A DNA stretch of 64,000 nt, from positions 3,022,676 to 3,086,675 of the forward strand of contig JAINUF010000027.1 in assembly GCA_029718625.1 (NCBI GenBank). Reading direction: 5' to 3'. This document shows, piece after piece, positions 36,201 to 50,441 of this stretch. The stretch's first letter is position 1; the number at the start of each line of letters is the position of its first letter. Both the position numbers and the translations under genes were made by a program. The notes under the pieces are model-generated. The model ran no database searches. It saw only the letters and a list, made by a program, of their open reading frames with translations, and had not been told where the DNA came from. Source of the DNA: Synaphobranchus kaupii. Lineage: Eukaryota; Chordata; Actinopteri; Anguilliformes; Synaphobranchidae.

Positions 36201-38522
36201 ATTAATCAACTGTATATTTGAGCTATAATGTCTTTGACAACACTGAAATTGGTTTGAGGCATGTGTCTTCATCATATGTCACAGAAGCTATTGAAATTTT
36301 AGTGCTTTTATTTTGAATAAAAATCTATTTAAAATTTACAAAAGGAAAATTGGAAAAAGCATTGCTTGTAAATTGGAGAATTACAGTTGGTTTGAGGCAT
36401 CTTAGTCACATGTCACAGAAGCTATTGAAATGTTGCATTTTAAATTTGAAGAAAAATTCATTCAAAATTTACAAATGGAAAATTAAAAAATTAATCAACT
36501 GTGTATTTGAGCTATAACATCTTTGACAACACTAAAATTGGTTTGAGGCGTGCGTCTTCATCATATGTCACAGAAGCTATTGAAATTTTAGTGCTTTTAT
36601 TTTGAATAAAAATCTATTTAAAATTTACAAAAGGAAAATTTGAAAAAGCATTGCTTGTAAATTGGAGAATGTATCTGACAACATTACAGTTGGTTTGAGG
36701 CATCTTAGTCACATGTCACAGAAGCTATTGAAAGGTTTGCATTTTAAATTTGAAGAAAAATTCATTCAAAATTTACAAATGGAAAATTAAAAAATTAATC
36801 AACTGTATATTTGAGCTATAATGTCTTTGACAACACTGAAATTGGTTTGAGGCATGTGTCTTCATCATATGTCACAGAAGCTATTGAAATTTTAGTGCTT
36901 TTATTTTGAATAAAAATCTATTTAAAATTTACAAAAGGAAAATTGGAAAAAGCATTGCTTGTAAATTGGAGAATTACAGTTGGTTTGAGGCATCTTAGTC
37001 ACATGTCACAGAAGCTATTGAAATGTTGCATTTTAAATTTGAAGAAAAATTCATTCAAAATTTACAAATGGAAAATTAAAAAATTAATCAACTGTGTATT
37101 TGAGCTATAACATCTTTGACAACACTAAAATTGGTTTGAGGCATGCGTCTTCATCATATGTCACAGAAGCTATTGAAATTTTAGTGCTTTTATTTTGAAT
37201 AAAAATCTATTTAAAATTTACAAAAGGAAAATTGGAAAAAGCATTGCTTGTAAATTGGAGAATGTATCTGACAACATTACAGTTGGTTTGAGGCATCTTA
37301 GTCACATGTCACAGAAGCTATTGAAAGGTTTGCATTTTAAATTTGAAGAAAAATTCATTCAAAATTTACAAATGGAAAATTAAAAAATTAATCAACTGTA
37401 TATTTGAGCTATAATGTCTTTGACAACACTGAAATTGGTTTGAGGCATGTGTCTTCATCATATGTCACAGAAGCTATTGAAATTTTAGTGCTTTTATTTT
37501 CAATAAAAATCTATTTAAAATTTACAAAAGGAAAATTGGAAAAAGCATTGCTTGTAAATTGGAGAATGTATCTGACAACATTACAGTTGGTTTGAGGCAT
37601 CTAAGTCACATGTCACAGAAGCTATTGAAATGTTTGCATTTTAAATTTGAAGAAAAATTCATTCAAAATTTACAAATGGAAAATTTACAAATTAATCAAC
37701 TGTATATTTGAGCTATAATGTCTTTGACAACACTAAAATTGGTTTGAGGCGTGCGTCTTCATCATATGTCACAGAAGCTATTGAAATTTTAGTGCTTTTA
37801 TTTTGAATAAAAATCTATTTAAAAATTACAAAAGGAAAATTGGAAAAAGCATTGCTTGTAAATTGGAGAATTACAGTTGGTTTGAGGCATCTTAGTCACA
37901 TGTCACAGAAGCTATTGAAATGTTGCATTTTAAATTTGAAGAAAAATTTATTCAAAATTTACAAAAGGAAAATTGGAAAAAGCATTGCTTGTAAATTGGA
38001 GAATTACAGTTGGTTTGAGGCATCTTAGTCACATGTCACAGAAGCTATTGAAATGTTGCATTTTAAATTTGAAGAAAAATTCATTCAAAATTTACAAATG
38101 GAAAATTAAAAAATTAATCAACTGTGTATTTGAGCTATAACATCTTTGACAACACTAAAATTGGTTTGAGGCATGCGTCTTCATCATATGTCACAGAAGC
38201 TATTGAAATTTTAGTGCTTTTATTTTGAATAAAAATCTATTTAAAATTTACAAAAGGAAAATTGGAAAAAGCATTGCTTGTAAATTGGAGAATGTATCTG
38301 ACAACATTACAGTTGGTTTGAGGCATCTTAGTCACATGTCACAGAAGAAAGGTTTGCATTTTAAATTTGAAGAAAAATTCATTCAAAATTTACAAATGGA
38401 AAATTAAAAAATTAATCAACTGTATATTTGAGCTATAATGTCTTTGACAACACTGAAATTGGTTTGAGGCATGTGTCTTCATCATATGTCACAGAAGCTA
38501 TTGAAATTTTAGTGCTTTTATT
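31531..38522. repeat. Segmental block, copy 2 (about 7.0 kb)
   Basis: Second copy of 20187-26591, overlapping the end of the 3.3-kb HOR. Relative to copy 1 it gains one 587-bp insertion of two dimers (35726-36312). One visible base change is TGTCTCTGAC with GAGGCATGCG near 33560-33595, where copy 1 has TGTCTTTGAC with GAGGCATGTG. Confidence 0.87.
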
Positions 38523-39347
38523 TTGAATAAAAATCTATTTAAAATTTACAAAAGGAAAATTGGAAAAAGCATTGCTTGTAAATTGGAGAATTACAGTTGG
38601 TTTGAGGCATCTTAGTCACATGTCACAGAAGCTATTGAAATGTTGCATTTTAAATTTGAAGAAAAATTCATTCAAAATTTACAAATGGAAAATTAAAAAA
38701 TTAATCAACTGTGTATTTGAGCTATAACATCTTTGACAACACTAAAATTGGTTTGAGGCGTGCGTCTTCATCATATGTCACAGAAGCTATTGAAATTTTA
38801 GTGCTTTTATTTTGAATAAAAATCTATTTAAAATTTACAAAAGGAAAATTTGAAAAAGCATTGCTTGTAAATTGGAGAATGTATCTGACAACATTACAGT
38901 TGGTTTGAGGCATCTTAGTCACATGTCACAGAAGCTATTGAAAGGTTTGCATTTTAAATTTGAAGAAAAATTCATTCAAAATTTACAAATGGAAAATTAA
39001 AAAATTAATCAACTGTATATTTGAGCTATAATGTCTTTGACAACACTGAAATTGGTTTGAGGCATGTGTCTTCATCATATGTCACAGAAGCTATTGAAAT
39101 TTTAGTGCTTTTATTTTGAATAAAAATCTATTTAAAATTTACAAAAGGAAAATTGGAAAAAGCATTGCTTGTAAATTGGAGAATTACAGTTGGTTTGAGG
39201 CATCTTAGTCACATGTCACAGAAGCTATTGAAATGTTGCATTTTAAATTTGAAGAAAAATTCATTCAAAATTTACAAATGGAAAATTAAAAAATTAATCA
39301 ACTGTGTATTTGAGCTATAACATCTTTGACAACACTAAAATTGGTTT
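37138..39347. repeat. Fused-monomer HOR, copy 1 (2,210 bp)
   Basis: Order of dimers: 304, 304 (TTTTCAATAAAA with CATCTAAGTC), 422 (dimer plus the 133-bp fused monomer at 37884-38016), 298 (CAGAAGAAAGG), 289, 304, 289. The same start is seen at 25207, but there the block runs into island 3. Confidence 0.9.
37884..38016. repeat. Fused B/A monomer, 133 bp (copy 2 of 5)
   Basis: Same join as at 25953-26085, with B up to TTCAAAATTTACAAA and A from AGGAAAATTGG. It is preceded by an A with TTTAAAAATTACAAAAGG, a private variant that marks this locus in every copy. Confidence 0.92.
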
Positions 39348-42031
39348 GAGGCATGCGTCTTCATCATATGTCACAGAAGCTATTGAAATTTTAGTGCTTT
39401 TATTTTGAATAAAAATCTATTTAAAATTTACAAAAGGAAAATTGGAAAAAGCATTGCTTGTAAATTGGAGAATGTATCTGACAACATTACAGTTGGTTTG
39501 AGGCATCTTAGTCACATGTCACAGAAGAAAGGTTTGCATTTTAAATTTGAAGAAAAATTCATTCAAAATTTACAAATGGAAAATTTAAAAATTAATCAAC
39601 TGTGTATTTGAGCTATAACATCTTTGACAACACTAAAATTGGTTTGAGGCATGCGTCTTCATCATATGTCACAGAAGCTATTGAAATTTTAGTGCTTTTA
39701 TTTTGAATAAAAATCTATTTAAAATTTACCAAAGGAAAATTGGAAAAAGCATTGCTTGTAAATTGGAGAATGCATCTGACAACATTACAGTTGGTTTGAG
39801 GCATCTTAGTCACATGTCACAGAAGCTATTGAAATGTTGCATTTTAAATTTGAAGAAAAATTCATTCAAAATTTACAAATGGAAAATTTAAAAATTAATC
39901 AACTGTGTATTTGAGCTATAACATCTTTGACAACACTAAAATTGGTTTGAGGCATGCGTCTTCATCATATGTCACAGAAGCTATTGAAATTTTAGTGCTT
40001 TTATTTTGAATAAAAATCTATTTAAAATTTACAAAAGGAAAATTGGAAAAAGCATTGCTTGTAAATTGGAGAATGTATCTGACAACATTACAGTTGGTTT
40101 GAGGCATCTTAGTCACATGTCACAGAAGCTATTGAAAGGTTTGCATTTTAAATTTGAAGAAAAATTCATTCAAAATTTACAAATGGAAAATTAAAAAATT
40201 AATCAACTGTATATTTGAGCTATAATGTCTTTGACAACACTGAAATTGGTTTGAGGCATGTGTCTTCATCATATGTCACAGAAGCTATTGAAATTTTAGT
40301 GCTTTTATTTTGAATAAAAATCTATTTAAAATTTACAAAAGGAAAATTGGAAAAAGCATTGCTTGTAAATTGGAGAATTACAGTTGGTTTGAGGCATCTT
40401 AGTCACATGTCACAGAAGCTATTGAAATGTTTGCATTTTAAATTTGAAGAAAAATTCATTCAAAATTTACAAATGGAAAATTTTAAAATTAATCAACTGT
40501 GTATTTGAGCTATAACATCTTTGACAACACTGAAATTGGTTTGAGGCATGTGTCTTCATCATATGTCACAGAAGCTATTGAAATTTTAGTGCTTTTATTT
40601 TGAATAAAAATCTATTTAAAATTTACAAAAGGAAAATTGGAAAAAGCATTGCTTGTAAATTGGAGAATGTATCTGACAACATTACAGTTGGTTTGAGGCA
40701 TCTTAGTCACATGTCACAGAAGCTATTGAAAGGTTTGCATTTTAAATTTGAAGAAAAATTCATTCAAAATTTACAAATGGAAAATTAAAAAATTAATCAA
40801 CTGTATATTTGAGCTATAATGTCTTTGACAACACTGAAATTGGTTTGAGGCATGTGTCTTCATCATATGTCACAGAAGCTATTGAAATTTTAGTGCTTTT
40901 ATATTGAATAAAAATCTATTTAAAATTTACAAAAGGAAAATTGGAAAAAGCATTGCTTGTAAATTGGAGAATGCATCTGACAACATTACAGTTGGTTTGA
41001 GGCATCTTAGTCACATGTCACAGAAGCTATTGAAATGTTGCATTTTAAATTTGAAGAAAAATTCATTCAAAATTTACAAATGGAAAATTAAAAAATTAAT
41101 CAACTGTGTATTTGAGCTATAACATCTTTGACAACACTAAAATTGGTTTGAGGCATGCGTCTTCATCATATGTCACAGAAGCTATTGAAATTTTAGTGCT
41201 TTTATTTTGAATAAAAATCTATTTAAAATTTACAAAAGGAAAATTGGAAAAAGCATTGCTTGTAAATTGGAGAATTACAGTTGGTTTGAGGCATCTTAGT
41301 CACATGTCACAGAAGCTATTGAAATGTTGCATTTTAAATTTGAAGAAAAATTCATTCAAAATTTACAAATGGAAAATTAAAAAATTAATCAACTGTGTAT
41401 TTGAGCTATAACATCTTTGACAACACTAAAATTGGTTTGAGGCATGCGTCTTCATCATATGTCACAGAAGCTATTGAAATTTTAGTGCTTTTATTTTGAA
41501 TAAAAATCTATTTAAAATTTACAAAAGGAAAATTGGAAAAAGCATTGCTTGTAAATTGGAGAATGTATCTGACAACATTACAGTTGGTTTGAGGCATCTT
41601 AGTCACATGTCACAGAAGCTATTGAAAGGTTTGCATTTTAAATTTGAAGAAAAATTCATTCAAAATTTACAAATGGAAAATTAAAAAATTAATCAACTGT
41701 ATATTTGAGCTATAATGTCTTTGACAACACTGAAATTGGTTTGAGGCATGTGTCTTCATCATATGTCACAGAAGCTATTGAAATTTTAGTGCTTTTATTT
41801 TGAATAAAAATCTATTTAAAATTTACAAAAGGAAAATTGGAAAAAGCATTGCTTGTAAATTGGAGAATTACAGTTGGTTTGAGGCATCTTAGTCACATGT
41901 CACAGAAGCTATTGAAATGTTGCATTTTAAATTTGAAGAAAAATTCATTCAAAATTTACAAATGGAAAATTAAAAAATTAATCAACTGTGTATTTGAGCT
42001 ATAACATCTTTGACAACACTAAAATTGGTTT
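39348..42031. repeat. Dimer run between fused-monomer HOR copies 1 and 2
   Basis: Nine dimers with no fused monomer. It carries CAGAAGAAAGG (near 39521), TTTACCAAAGG (near 39725) and TTATATTGAATA (near 40899). Its part 40310-41480 matches 34829-35999 at an offset of 5,481 bp, so it derives from the segmental block. No other sequence is present. Confidence 0.88.
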
Positions 42032-44530
42032 GAGGCATGCGTCTTCATCATATGTCACAGAAGCTATTGAAATTTTAGTGCTTTTATTTTGAATAAAAAT
42101 CTATTTAAAATTTACAAAAGGAAAATTGGAAAAAGCATTGCTTGTAAATTGGAGAATGTATCTGACAACATTACAGTTGGTTTGAGGCATCTTAGTCACA
42201 TGTCACAGAAGCTATTGAAAGGTTTGCATTTTAAATTTGAAGAAAAATTCATTCAAAATTTACAAATGGAAAATTAAAAAATTAATCAACTGTATATTTG
42301 AGCTATAATGTCTTTGACAACACTGAAATTGGTTTGAGGCATGTGTCTTCATCATATGTCACAGAAGCTATTGAAATTTTAGTGCTTTTATTTTCAATAA
42401 AAATCTATTTAAAATTTACAAAAGGAAAATTGGAAAAAGCATTGCTTGTAAATTGGAGAATGTATCTGACAACATTACAGTTGGTTTGAGGCATCTAAGT
42501 CACATGTCACAGAAGCTATTGAAATGTTTGCATTTTAAATTTGAAGAAAAATTCATTCAAAATTTACAAATGGAAAATTTACAAATTAATCAACTGTATA
42601 TTTGAGCTATAATGTCTTTGACAACACTAAAATTGGTTTGAGGCGTGCGTCTTCATCATATGTCACAGAAGCTATTGAAATTTTAGTGCTTTTATTTTGA
42701 ATAAAAATCTATTTAAAAATTACAAAAGGAAAATTGGAAAAAGCATTGCTTGTAAATTGGAGAATTACAGTTGGTTTGAGGCATCTTAGTCACATGTCAC
42801 AGAAGCTATTGAAATGTTGCATTTTAAATTTGAAGAAAAATTTATTCAAAATTTACAAAAGGAAAATTGGAAAAAGCATTGCTTGTAAATTGGAGAATTA
42901 CAGTTGGTTTGAGGCATCTTAGTCACATGTCACAGAAGCTATTGAAATGTTGCATTTTAAATTTGAAGAAAAATTCATTCAAAATTTACAAATGGAAAAT
43001 TAAAAAATTAATCAACTGTGTATTTGAGCTATAACATCTTTGACAACACTAAAATTGGTTTGAGGCATGCGTCTTCATCATATGTCACAGAAGCTATTGA
43101 AATTTTAGTGCTTTTATTTTGAATAAAAATCTATTTAAAATTTACAAAAGGAAAATTGGAAAAAGCATTGCTTGTAAATTGGAGAATGTATCTGACAACA
43201 TTACAGTTGGTTTGAGGCATCTTAGTCACATGTCACAGAAGAAAGGTTTGCATTTTAAATTTGAAGAAAAATTCATTCAAAATTTACAAATGGAAAATTA
43301 AAAAATTAATCAACTGTATATTTGAGCTATAATGTCTTTGACAACACTGAAATTGGTTTGAGGCATGTGTCTTCATCATATGTCACAGAAGCTATTGAAA
43401 TTTTAGTGCTTTTATTTTGAATAAAAATCTATTTAAAATTTACAAAAGGAAAATTGGAAAAAGCATTGCTTGTAAATTGGAGAATTACAGTTGGTTTGAG
43501 GCATCTTAGTCACATGTCACAGAAGCTATTGAAATGTTGCATTTTAAATTTGAAGAAAAATTCATTCAAAATTTACAAATGGAAAATTAAAAAATTAATC
43601 AACTGTGTATTTGAGCTATAACATCTTTGACAACACTAAAATTGGTTTGAGGCATGCGTCTTCATCATATGTCACAGAAGCTATTGAAATTTTAGTGCTT
43701 TTATTTTGAATAAAAATCTATTTAAAATTTACAAAAGGAAAATTGGAAAAAGCATTGCTTGTAAATTGGAGAATTACAGTTGGTTTGAGGCATCTTAGTC
43801 ACATGTCACAGAAGCTATTGAAATGTTGCATTTTAAATTTGAAGAAAAATTCATTCAAAATTTACAAATGGAAAATTAAAAAATTAATCAACTGTGTATT
43901 TGAGCTATAACATCTTTGACAACACTAAAATTGGTTTGAGGCATGCGTCTTCATCATATGTCACAGAAGCTATTGAAATTTTAGTGCTTTTATTTTGAAT
44001 AAAAATCTATTTAAAATTTACAAAAGGAAAATTGGAAAAAGCATTGCTTGTAAATTGGAGAATGTATCTGACAACATTACAGTTGGTTTGAGGCATCTTA
44101 GTCACATGTCACAGAAGCTATTGAAAGGTTTGCATTTTAAATTTGAAGAAAAATTCATTCAAAATTTACAAATGGAAAATTAAAAAATTAATCAACTGTA
44201 TATTTGAGCTATAATGTCTTTGACAACACTGAAATTGGTTTGAGGCATGTGTCTTCATCATATGTCACAGAAGCTATTGAAATTTTAGTGCTTTTATTTT
44301 GAATAAAAATCTATTTAAAATTTACAAAAGGAAAATTGGAAAAAGCATTGCTTGTAAATTGGAGAATTACAGTTGGTTTGAGGCATCTTAGTCACATGTC
44401 ACAGAAGCTATTGAAATGTTGCATTTTAAATTTGAAGAAAAATTCATTCAAAATTTACAAATGGAAAATTAAAAAATTAATCAACTGTGTATTTGAGCTA
44501 TAACATCTTTGACAACACTAAAATTGGTTT
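42032..44530. repeat. Fused-monomer HOR, copy 2 (2,499 bp)
   Basis: Dimers of 304, 304, 422 (fused monomer 42778-42910), 298, 289, 289, 304 and 289 bp. Two 289-bp dimers in succession (from about 43.36 kb) are unusual and explain its length compared with the other copies. Confidence 0.9.
42778..42910. repeat. Fused B/A monomer, 133 bp (copy 3 of 5)
   Basis: Same junction and flanking variants as at 37884-38016. By eye it is identical to the copies at 45277 and 48080. Confidence 0.92.
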
Positions 44531-47333
44531 GAGGCATGCGTCTTCATCATATGTCACAGAAGCTATTGAAATTTTAGTGCTTTTATTTTGAATAAAAATC
44601 TATTTAAAATTTACAAAAGGAAAATTGGAAAAAGCATTGCTTGTAAATTGGAGAATGTATCTGACAACATTACAGTTGGTTTGAGGCATCTTAGTCACAT
44701 GTCACAGAAGCTATTGAAAGGTTTGCATTTTAAATTTGAAGAAAAATTCATTCAAAATTTACAAATGGAAAATTAAAAAATTAATCAACTGTATATTTGA
44801 GCTATAATGTCTTTGACAACACTGAAATTGGTTTGAGGCATGTGTCTTCATCATATGTCACAGAAGCTATTGAAATTTTAGTGCTTTTATTTTCAATAAA
44901 AATCTATTTAAAATTTACAAAAGGAAAATTGGAAAAAGCATTGCTTGTAAATTGGAGAATGTATCTGACAACATTACAGTTGGTTTGAGGCATCTAAGTC
45001 ACATGTCACAGAAGCTATTGAAATGTTTGCATTTTAAATTTGAAGAAAAATTCATTCAAAATTTACAAATGGAAAATTTACAAATTAATCAACTGTATAT
45101 TTGAGCTATAATGTCTTTGACAACACTAAAATTGGTTTGAGGCGTGCGTCTTCATCATATGTCACAGAAGCTATTGAAATTTTAGTGCTTTTATTTTGAA
45201 TAAAAATCTATTTAAAAATTACAAAAGGAAAATTGGAAAAAGCATTGCTTGTAAATTGGAGAATTACAGTTGGTTTGAGGCATCTTAGTCACATGTCACA
45301 GAAGCTATTGAAATGTTGCATTTTAAATTTGAAGAAAAATTTATTCAAAATTTACAAAAGGAAAATTGGAAAAAGCATTGCTTGTAAATTGGAGAATTAC
45401 AGTTGGTTTGAGGCATCTTAGTCACATGTCACAGAAGCTATTGAAATGTTGCATTTTAAATTTGAAGAAAAATTCATTCAAAATTTACAAATGGAAAATT
45501 AAAAAATTAATCAACTGTGTATTTGAGCTATAACATCTTTGACAACACTAAAATTGGTTTGAGGCATGCGTCTTCATCATATGTCACAGAAGCTATTGAA
45601 ATTTTAGTGCTTTTATTTTGAATAAAAATCTATTTAAAATTTACAAAAGGAAAATTGGAAAAAGCATTGCTTGTAAATTGGAGAATGTATCTGACAACAT
45701 TACAGTTGGTTTGAGGCATCTTAGTCACATGTCACAGAAGAAAGGTTTGCATTTTAAATTTGAAGAAAAATTCATTCAAAATTTACAAATGGAAAATTAA
45801 AAAATTAATCAACTGTATATTTGAGCTATAATGTCTTTGACAACACTGAAATTGGTTTGAGGCATGTGTCTTCATCATATGTCACAGAAGCTATTGAAAT
45901 TTTAGTGCTTTTATTTTGAATAAAAATCTATTTAAAATTTACAAAAGGAAAATTGGAAAAAGCATTGCTTGTAAATTGGAGAATTACAGTTGGTTTGAGG
46001 CATCTTAGTCACATGTCACAGAAGCTATTGAAATGTTGCATTTTAAATTTGAAGAAAAATTCATTCAAAATTTACAAATGGAAAATTAAAAAATTAATCA
46101 ACTGTGTATTTGAGCTATAACATCTTTGACAACACTAAAATTGGTTTGAGGCGTGCGTCTTCATCATATGTCACAGAAGCTATTGAAATTTTAGTGCTTT
46201 TATTTTGAATAAAAATCTATTTAAAATTTACAAAAGGAAAATTTGAAAAAGCATTGCTTGTAAATTGGAGAATGTATCTGACAACATTACAGTTGGTTTG
46301 AGGCATCTTAGTCACATGTCACAGAAGCTATTGAAAGGTTTGCATTTTAAATTTGAAGAAAAATTCATTCAAAATTTACAAATGGAAAATTAAAAAATTA
46401 ATCAACTGTATATTTGAGCTATAATGTCTTTGACAACACTGAAATTGGTTTGAGGCATGTGTCTTCATCATATGTCACAGAAGCTATTGAAATTTTAGTG
46501 CTTTTATTTTGAATAAAAATCTATTTAAAATTTACAAAAGGAAAATTGGAAAAAGCATTGCTTGTAAATTGGAGAATTACAGTTGGTTTGAGGCATCTTA
46601 GTCACATGTCACAGAAGCTATTGAAATGTTGCATTTTAAATTTGAAGAAAAATTCATTCAAAATTTACAAATGGAAAATTAAAAAATTAATCAACTGTGT
46701 ATTTGAGCTATAACATCTTTGACAACACTAAAATTGGTTTGAGGCGTGCGTCTTCATCATATGTCACAGAAGCTATTGAAATTTTAGTGCTTTTATTTTG
46801 AATAAAAATCTATTTAAAATTTACAAAAGGAAAATTTGAAAAAGCATTGCTTGTAAATTGGAGAATGTATCTGACAACATTACAGTTGGTTTGAGGCATC
46901 TTAGTCACATGTCACAGAAGCTATTGAAAGGTTTGCATTTTAAATTTGAAGAAAAATTCATTCAAAATTTACAAATGGAAAATTAAAAAATTAATCAACT
47001 GTATATTTGAGCTATAATGTCTTTGACAACACTGAAATTGGTTTGAGGCATGTGTCTTCATCATATGTCACAGAAGCTATTGAAATTTTAGTGCTTTTAT
47101 TTTGAATAAAAATCTATTTAAAATTTACAAAAGGAAAATTGGAAAAAGCATTGCTTGTAAATTGGAGAATTACAGTTGGTTTGAGGCATCTTAGTCACAT
47201 GTCACAGAAGCTATTGAAATGTTGCATTTTAAATTTGAAGAAAAATTCATTCAAAATTTACAAATGGAAAATTAAAAAATTAATCAACTGTGTATTTGAG
47301 CTATAACATCTTTGACAACACTAAAATTGGTTT
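44531..47333. repeat. Fused-monomer HOR, copy 3 (2,803 bp)
   Basis: Dimers of 304, 304, 422 (fused monomer 45277-45409), 298, then two 593-bp modules (45859-46451 and 46452-47044) and a 289-bp dimer. It exceeds copy 2 by 304 bp, one dimer. Confidence 0.9.
45277..45409. repeat. Fused B/A monomer, 133 bp (copy 4 of 5)
   Basis: Same chimeric junction as the others, lying 2,499 bp after copy 3 of the fused monomer. Confidence 0.92.
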
Positions 47334-50300
47334 GAGGCATGCGTCTTCATCATATGTCACAGAAGCTATTGAAATTTTAGTGCTTTTATTTTGAATAAAA
47401 ATCTATTTAAAATTTACAAAAGGAAAATTGGAAAAAGCATTGCTTGTAAATTGGAGAATGTATCTGACAACATTACAGTTGGTTTGAGGCATCTTAGTCA
47501 CATGTCACAGAAGCTATTGAAAGGTTTGCATTTTAAATTTGAAGAAAAATTCATTCAAAATTTACAAATGGAAAATTAAAAAATTAATCAACTGTATATT
47601 TGAGCTATAATGTCTTTGACAACACTGAAATTGGTTTGAGGCATGTGTCTTCATCATATGTCACAGAAGCTATTGAAATTTTAGTGCTTTTATTTTCAAT
47701 AAAAATCTATTTAAAATTTACAAAAGGAAAATTGGAAAAAGCATTGCTTGTAAATTGGAGAATGTATCTGACAACATTACAGTTGGTTTGAGGCATCTAA
47801 GTCACATGTCACAGAAGCTATTGAAATGTTTGCATTTTAAATTTGAAGAAAAATTCATTCAAAATTTACAAATGGAAAATTTACAAATTAATCAACTGTA
47901 TATTTGAGCTATAATGTCTTTGACAACACTAAAATTGGTTTGAGGCGTGCGTCTTCATCATATGTCACAGAAGCTATTGAAATTTTAGTGCTTTTATTTT
48001 GAATAAAAATCTATTTAAAAATTACAAAAGGAAAATTGGAAAAAGCATTGCTTGTAAATTGGAGAATTACAGTTGGTTTGAGGCATCTTAGTCACATGTC
48101 ACAGAAGCTATTGAAATGTTGCATTTTAAATTTGAAGAAAAATTTATTCAAAATTTACAAAAGGAAAATTGGAAAAAGCATTGCTTGTAAATTGGAGAAT
48201 TACAGTTGGTTTGAGGCATCTTAGTCACATGTCACAGAAGCTATTGAAATGTTGCATTTTAAATTTGAAGAAAAATTCATTCAAAATTTACAAATGGAAA
48301 ATTAAAAAATTAATCAACTGTGTATTTGAGCTATAACATCTTTGACAACACTAAAATTGGTTTGAGGCATGCGTCTTCATCATATGTCACAGAAGCTATT
48401 GAAATTTTAGTGCTTTTATTTTGAATAAAAATCTATTTAAAATTTACAAAAGGAAAATTGGAAAAAGCATTGCTTGTAAATTGGAGAATGTATCTGACAA
48501 CATTACAGTTGGTTTGAGGCATCTTAGTCACATGTCACAGAAGAAAGGTTTGCATTTTAAATTTGAAGAAAAATTCATTCAAAATTTACAAATGGAAAAT
48601 TAAAAAATTAATCAACTGTATATTTGAGCTATAATGTCTTTGACAACACTGAAATTGGTTTGAGGCATGTGTCTTCATCATATGTCACAGAAGCTATTGA
48701 AATTTTAGTGCTTTTATTTTGAATAAAAATCTATTTAAAATTTACAAAAGGAAAATTGGAAAAAGCATTGCTTGTAAATTGGAGAATTACAGTTGGTTTG
48801 AGGCATCTTAGTCACATGTCACAGAAGCTATTGAAATGTTGCATTTTAAATTTGAAGAAAAATTCATTCAAAATTTACAAATGGAAAATTAAAAAATTAA
48901 TCAACTGTGTATTTGAGCTATAACATCTTTGACAACACTAAAATTGGTTTGAGGCGTGCGTCTTCATCATATGTCACAGAAGCTATTGAAATTTTAGTGC
49001 TTTTATTTTGAATAAAAATCTATTTAAAATTTACAAAAGGAAAATTTGAAAAAGCATTGCTTGTAAATTGGAGAATGTATCTGACAACATTACAGTTGGT
49101 TTGAGGCATCTTAGTCACATGTCACAGAAGCTATTGAAAGGTTTGCATTTTAAATTTGAAGAAAAATTCATTCAAAATTTACAAATGGAAAATTAAAAAA
49201 TTAATCAACTGTATATTTGAGCTATAATGTCTTTGACAACACTGAAATTGGTTTGAGGCATGTGTCTTCATCATATGTCACAGAAGCTATTGAAATTTTA
49301 GTGCTTTTATTTTGAATAAAAATCTATTTAAAATTTACAAAAGGAAAATTGGAAAAAGCATTGCTTGTAAATTGGAGAATTACAGTTGGTTTGAGGCATC
49401 TTAGTCACATGTCACAGAAGCTATTGAAATGTTGCATTTTAAATTTGAAGAAAAATTCATTCAAAATTTACAAATGGAAAATTAAAAAATTAATCAACTG
49501 TGTATTTGAGCTATAACATCTTTGACAACACTAAAATTGGTTTGAGGCGTGCGTCTTCATCATATGTCACAGAAGCTATTGAAATTTTAGTGCTTTTATT
49601 TTGAATAAAAATCTATTTAAAATTTACAAAAGGAAAATTTGAAAAAGCATTGCTTGTAAATTGGAGAATGTATCTGACAACATTACAGTTGGTTTGAGGC
49701 ATCTTAGTCACATGTCACAGAAGCTATTGAAAGGTTTGCATTTTAAATTTGAAGAAAAATTCATTCAAAATTTACAAATGGAAAATTAAAAAATTAATCA
49801 ACTGTATATTTGAGCTATAATGTCTTTGACAACACTGAAATTGGTTTGAGGCATGTGTCTTCATCATATGTCACAGAAGCTATTGAAATTTTAGTGCTTT
49901 TATTTTGAATAAAAATCTATTTAAAAATTACAAAAGGAAAATTTGAAAAAGCATTGCTTGTAAATTGGAGAATGTATCTGACAACATTACAGTTGGTTTG
50001 AGGCATCTTAGTCACATGTCACAGAAGCTATTGAAAGGTTTGCATTTTAAATTTGAAGAAAAATTCATTCAAAATTTACAAATGGAAAATTAAAAAATTA
50101 ATCAACTGTATATTTGAGCTATAATGTCTTTGACAACACTGAAATTGGTTTGAGGCATGTGTCTTCATCATATGTCACAGAAGCTATTGAAATTTTAGTG
50201 CTTTTATTTTGAATAAAAATCTATTTAAAATTTACAAAAGGAAAATTGGAAAAAGCATTGCTTGTAAATTGGAGAATTACAGTTGGTTTGAGGCATCTTA

Positions 50301-50441
50301 GTCACATGTCACAGAAGCTATTGAAATGTTTGCATTTTAAATTTGAAGAAAAATTCATTCAAAATTTACAAATGGAAAATTTTAAAATTAATCAACTGTG
50401 TATTTGAGCTATAACATCTTTGACAACACTGAAATTGGTTT
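47334..50441. repeat. Fused-monomer HOR, copy 4 (3,108 bp)
   Basis: Dimers of 304, 304, 422 (fused monomer 48080-48212), 298, two 593-bp modules (48662-49254 and 49255-49847), then a 304-bp dimer and a 290-bp dimer. The dimer at about 49.9 kb joins TTTAAAAATTACAAAAGG, otherwise found only next to the fused monomer, to a GGAAAATTTG body. It looks recombinant. Confidence 0.88.
48080..48212. repeat. Fused B/A monomer, 133 bp (copy 5 of 5)
   Basis: Same chimeric junction, 2,803 bp after copy 4 of the fused monomer. No further fused monomer is seen to the right, so this class is confined to 25.9-48.2 kb. Confidence 0.92.
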
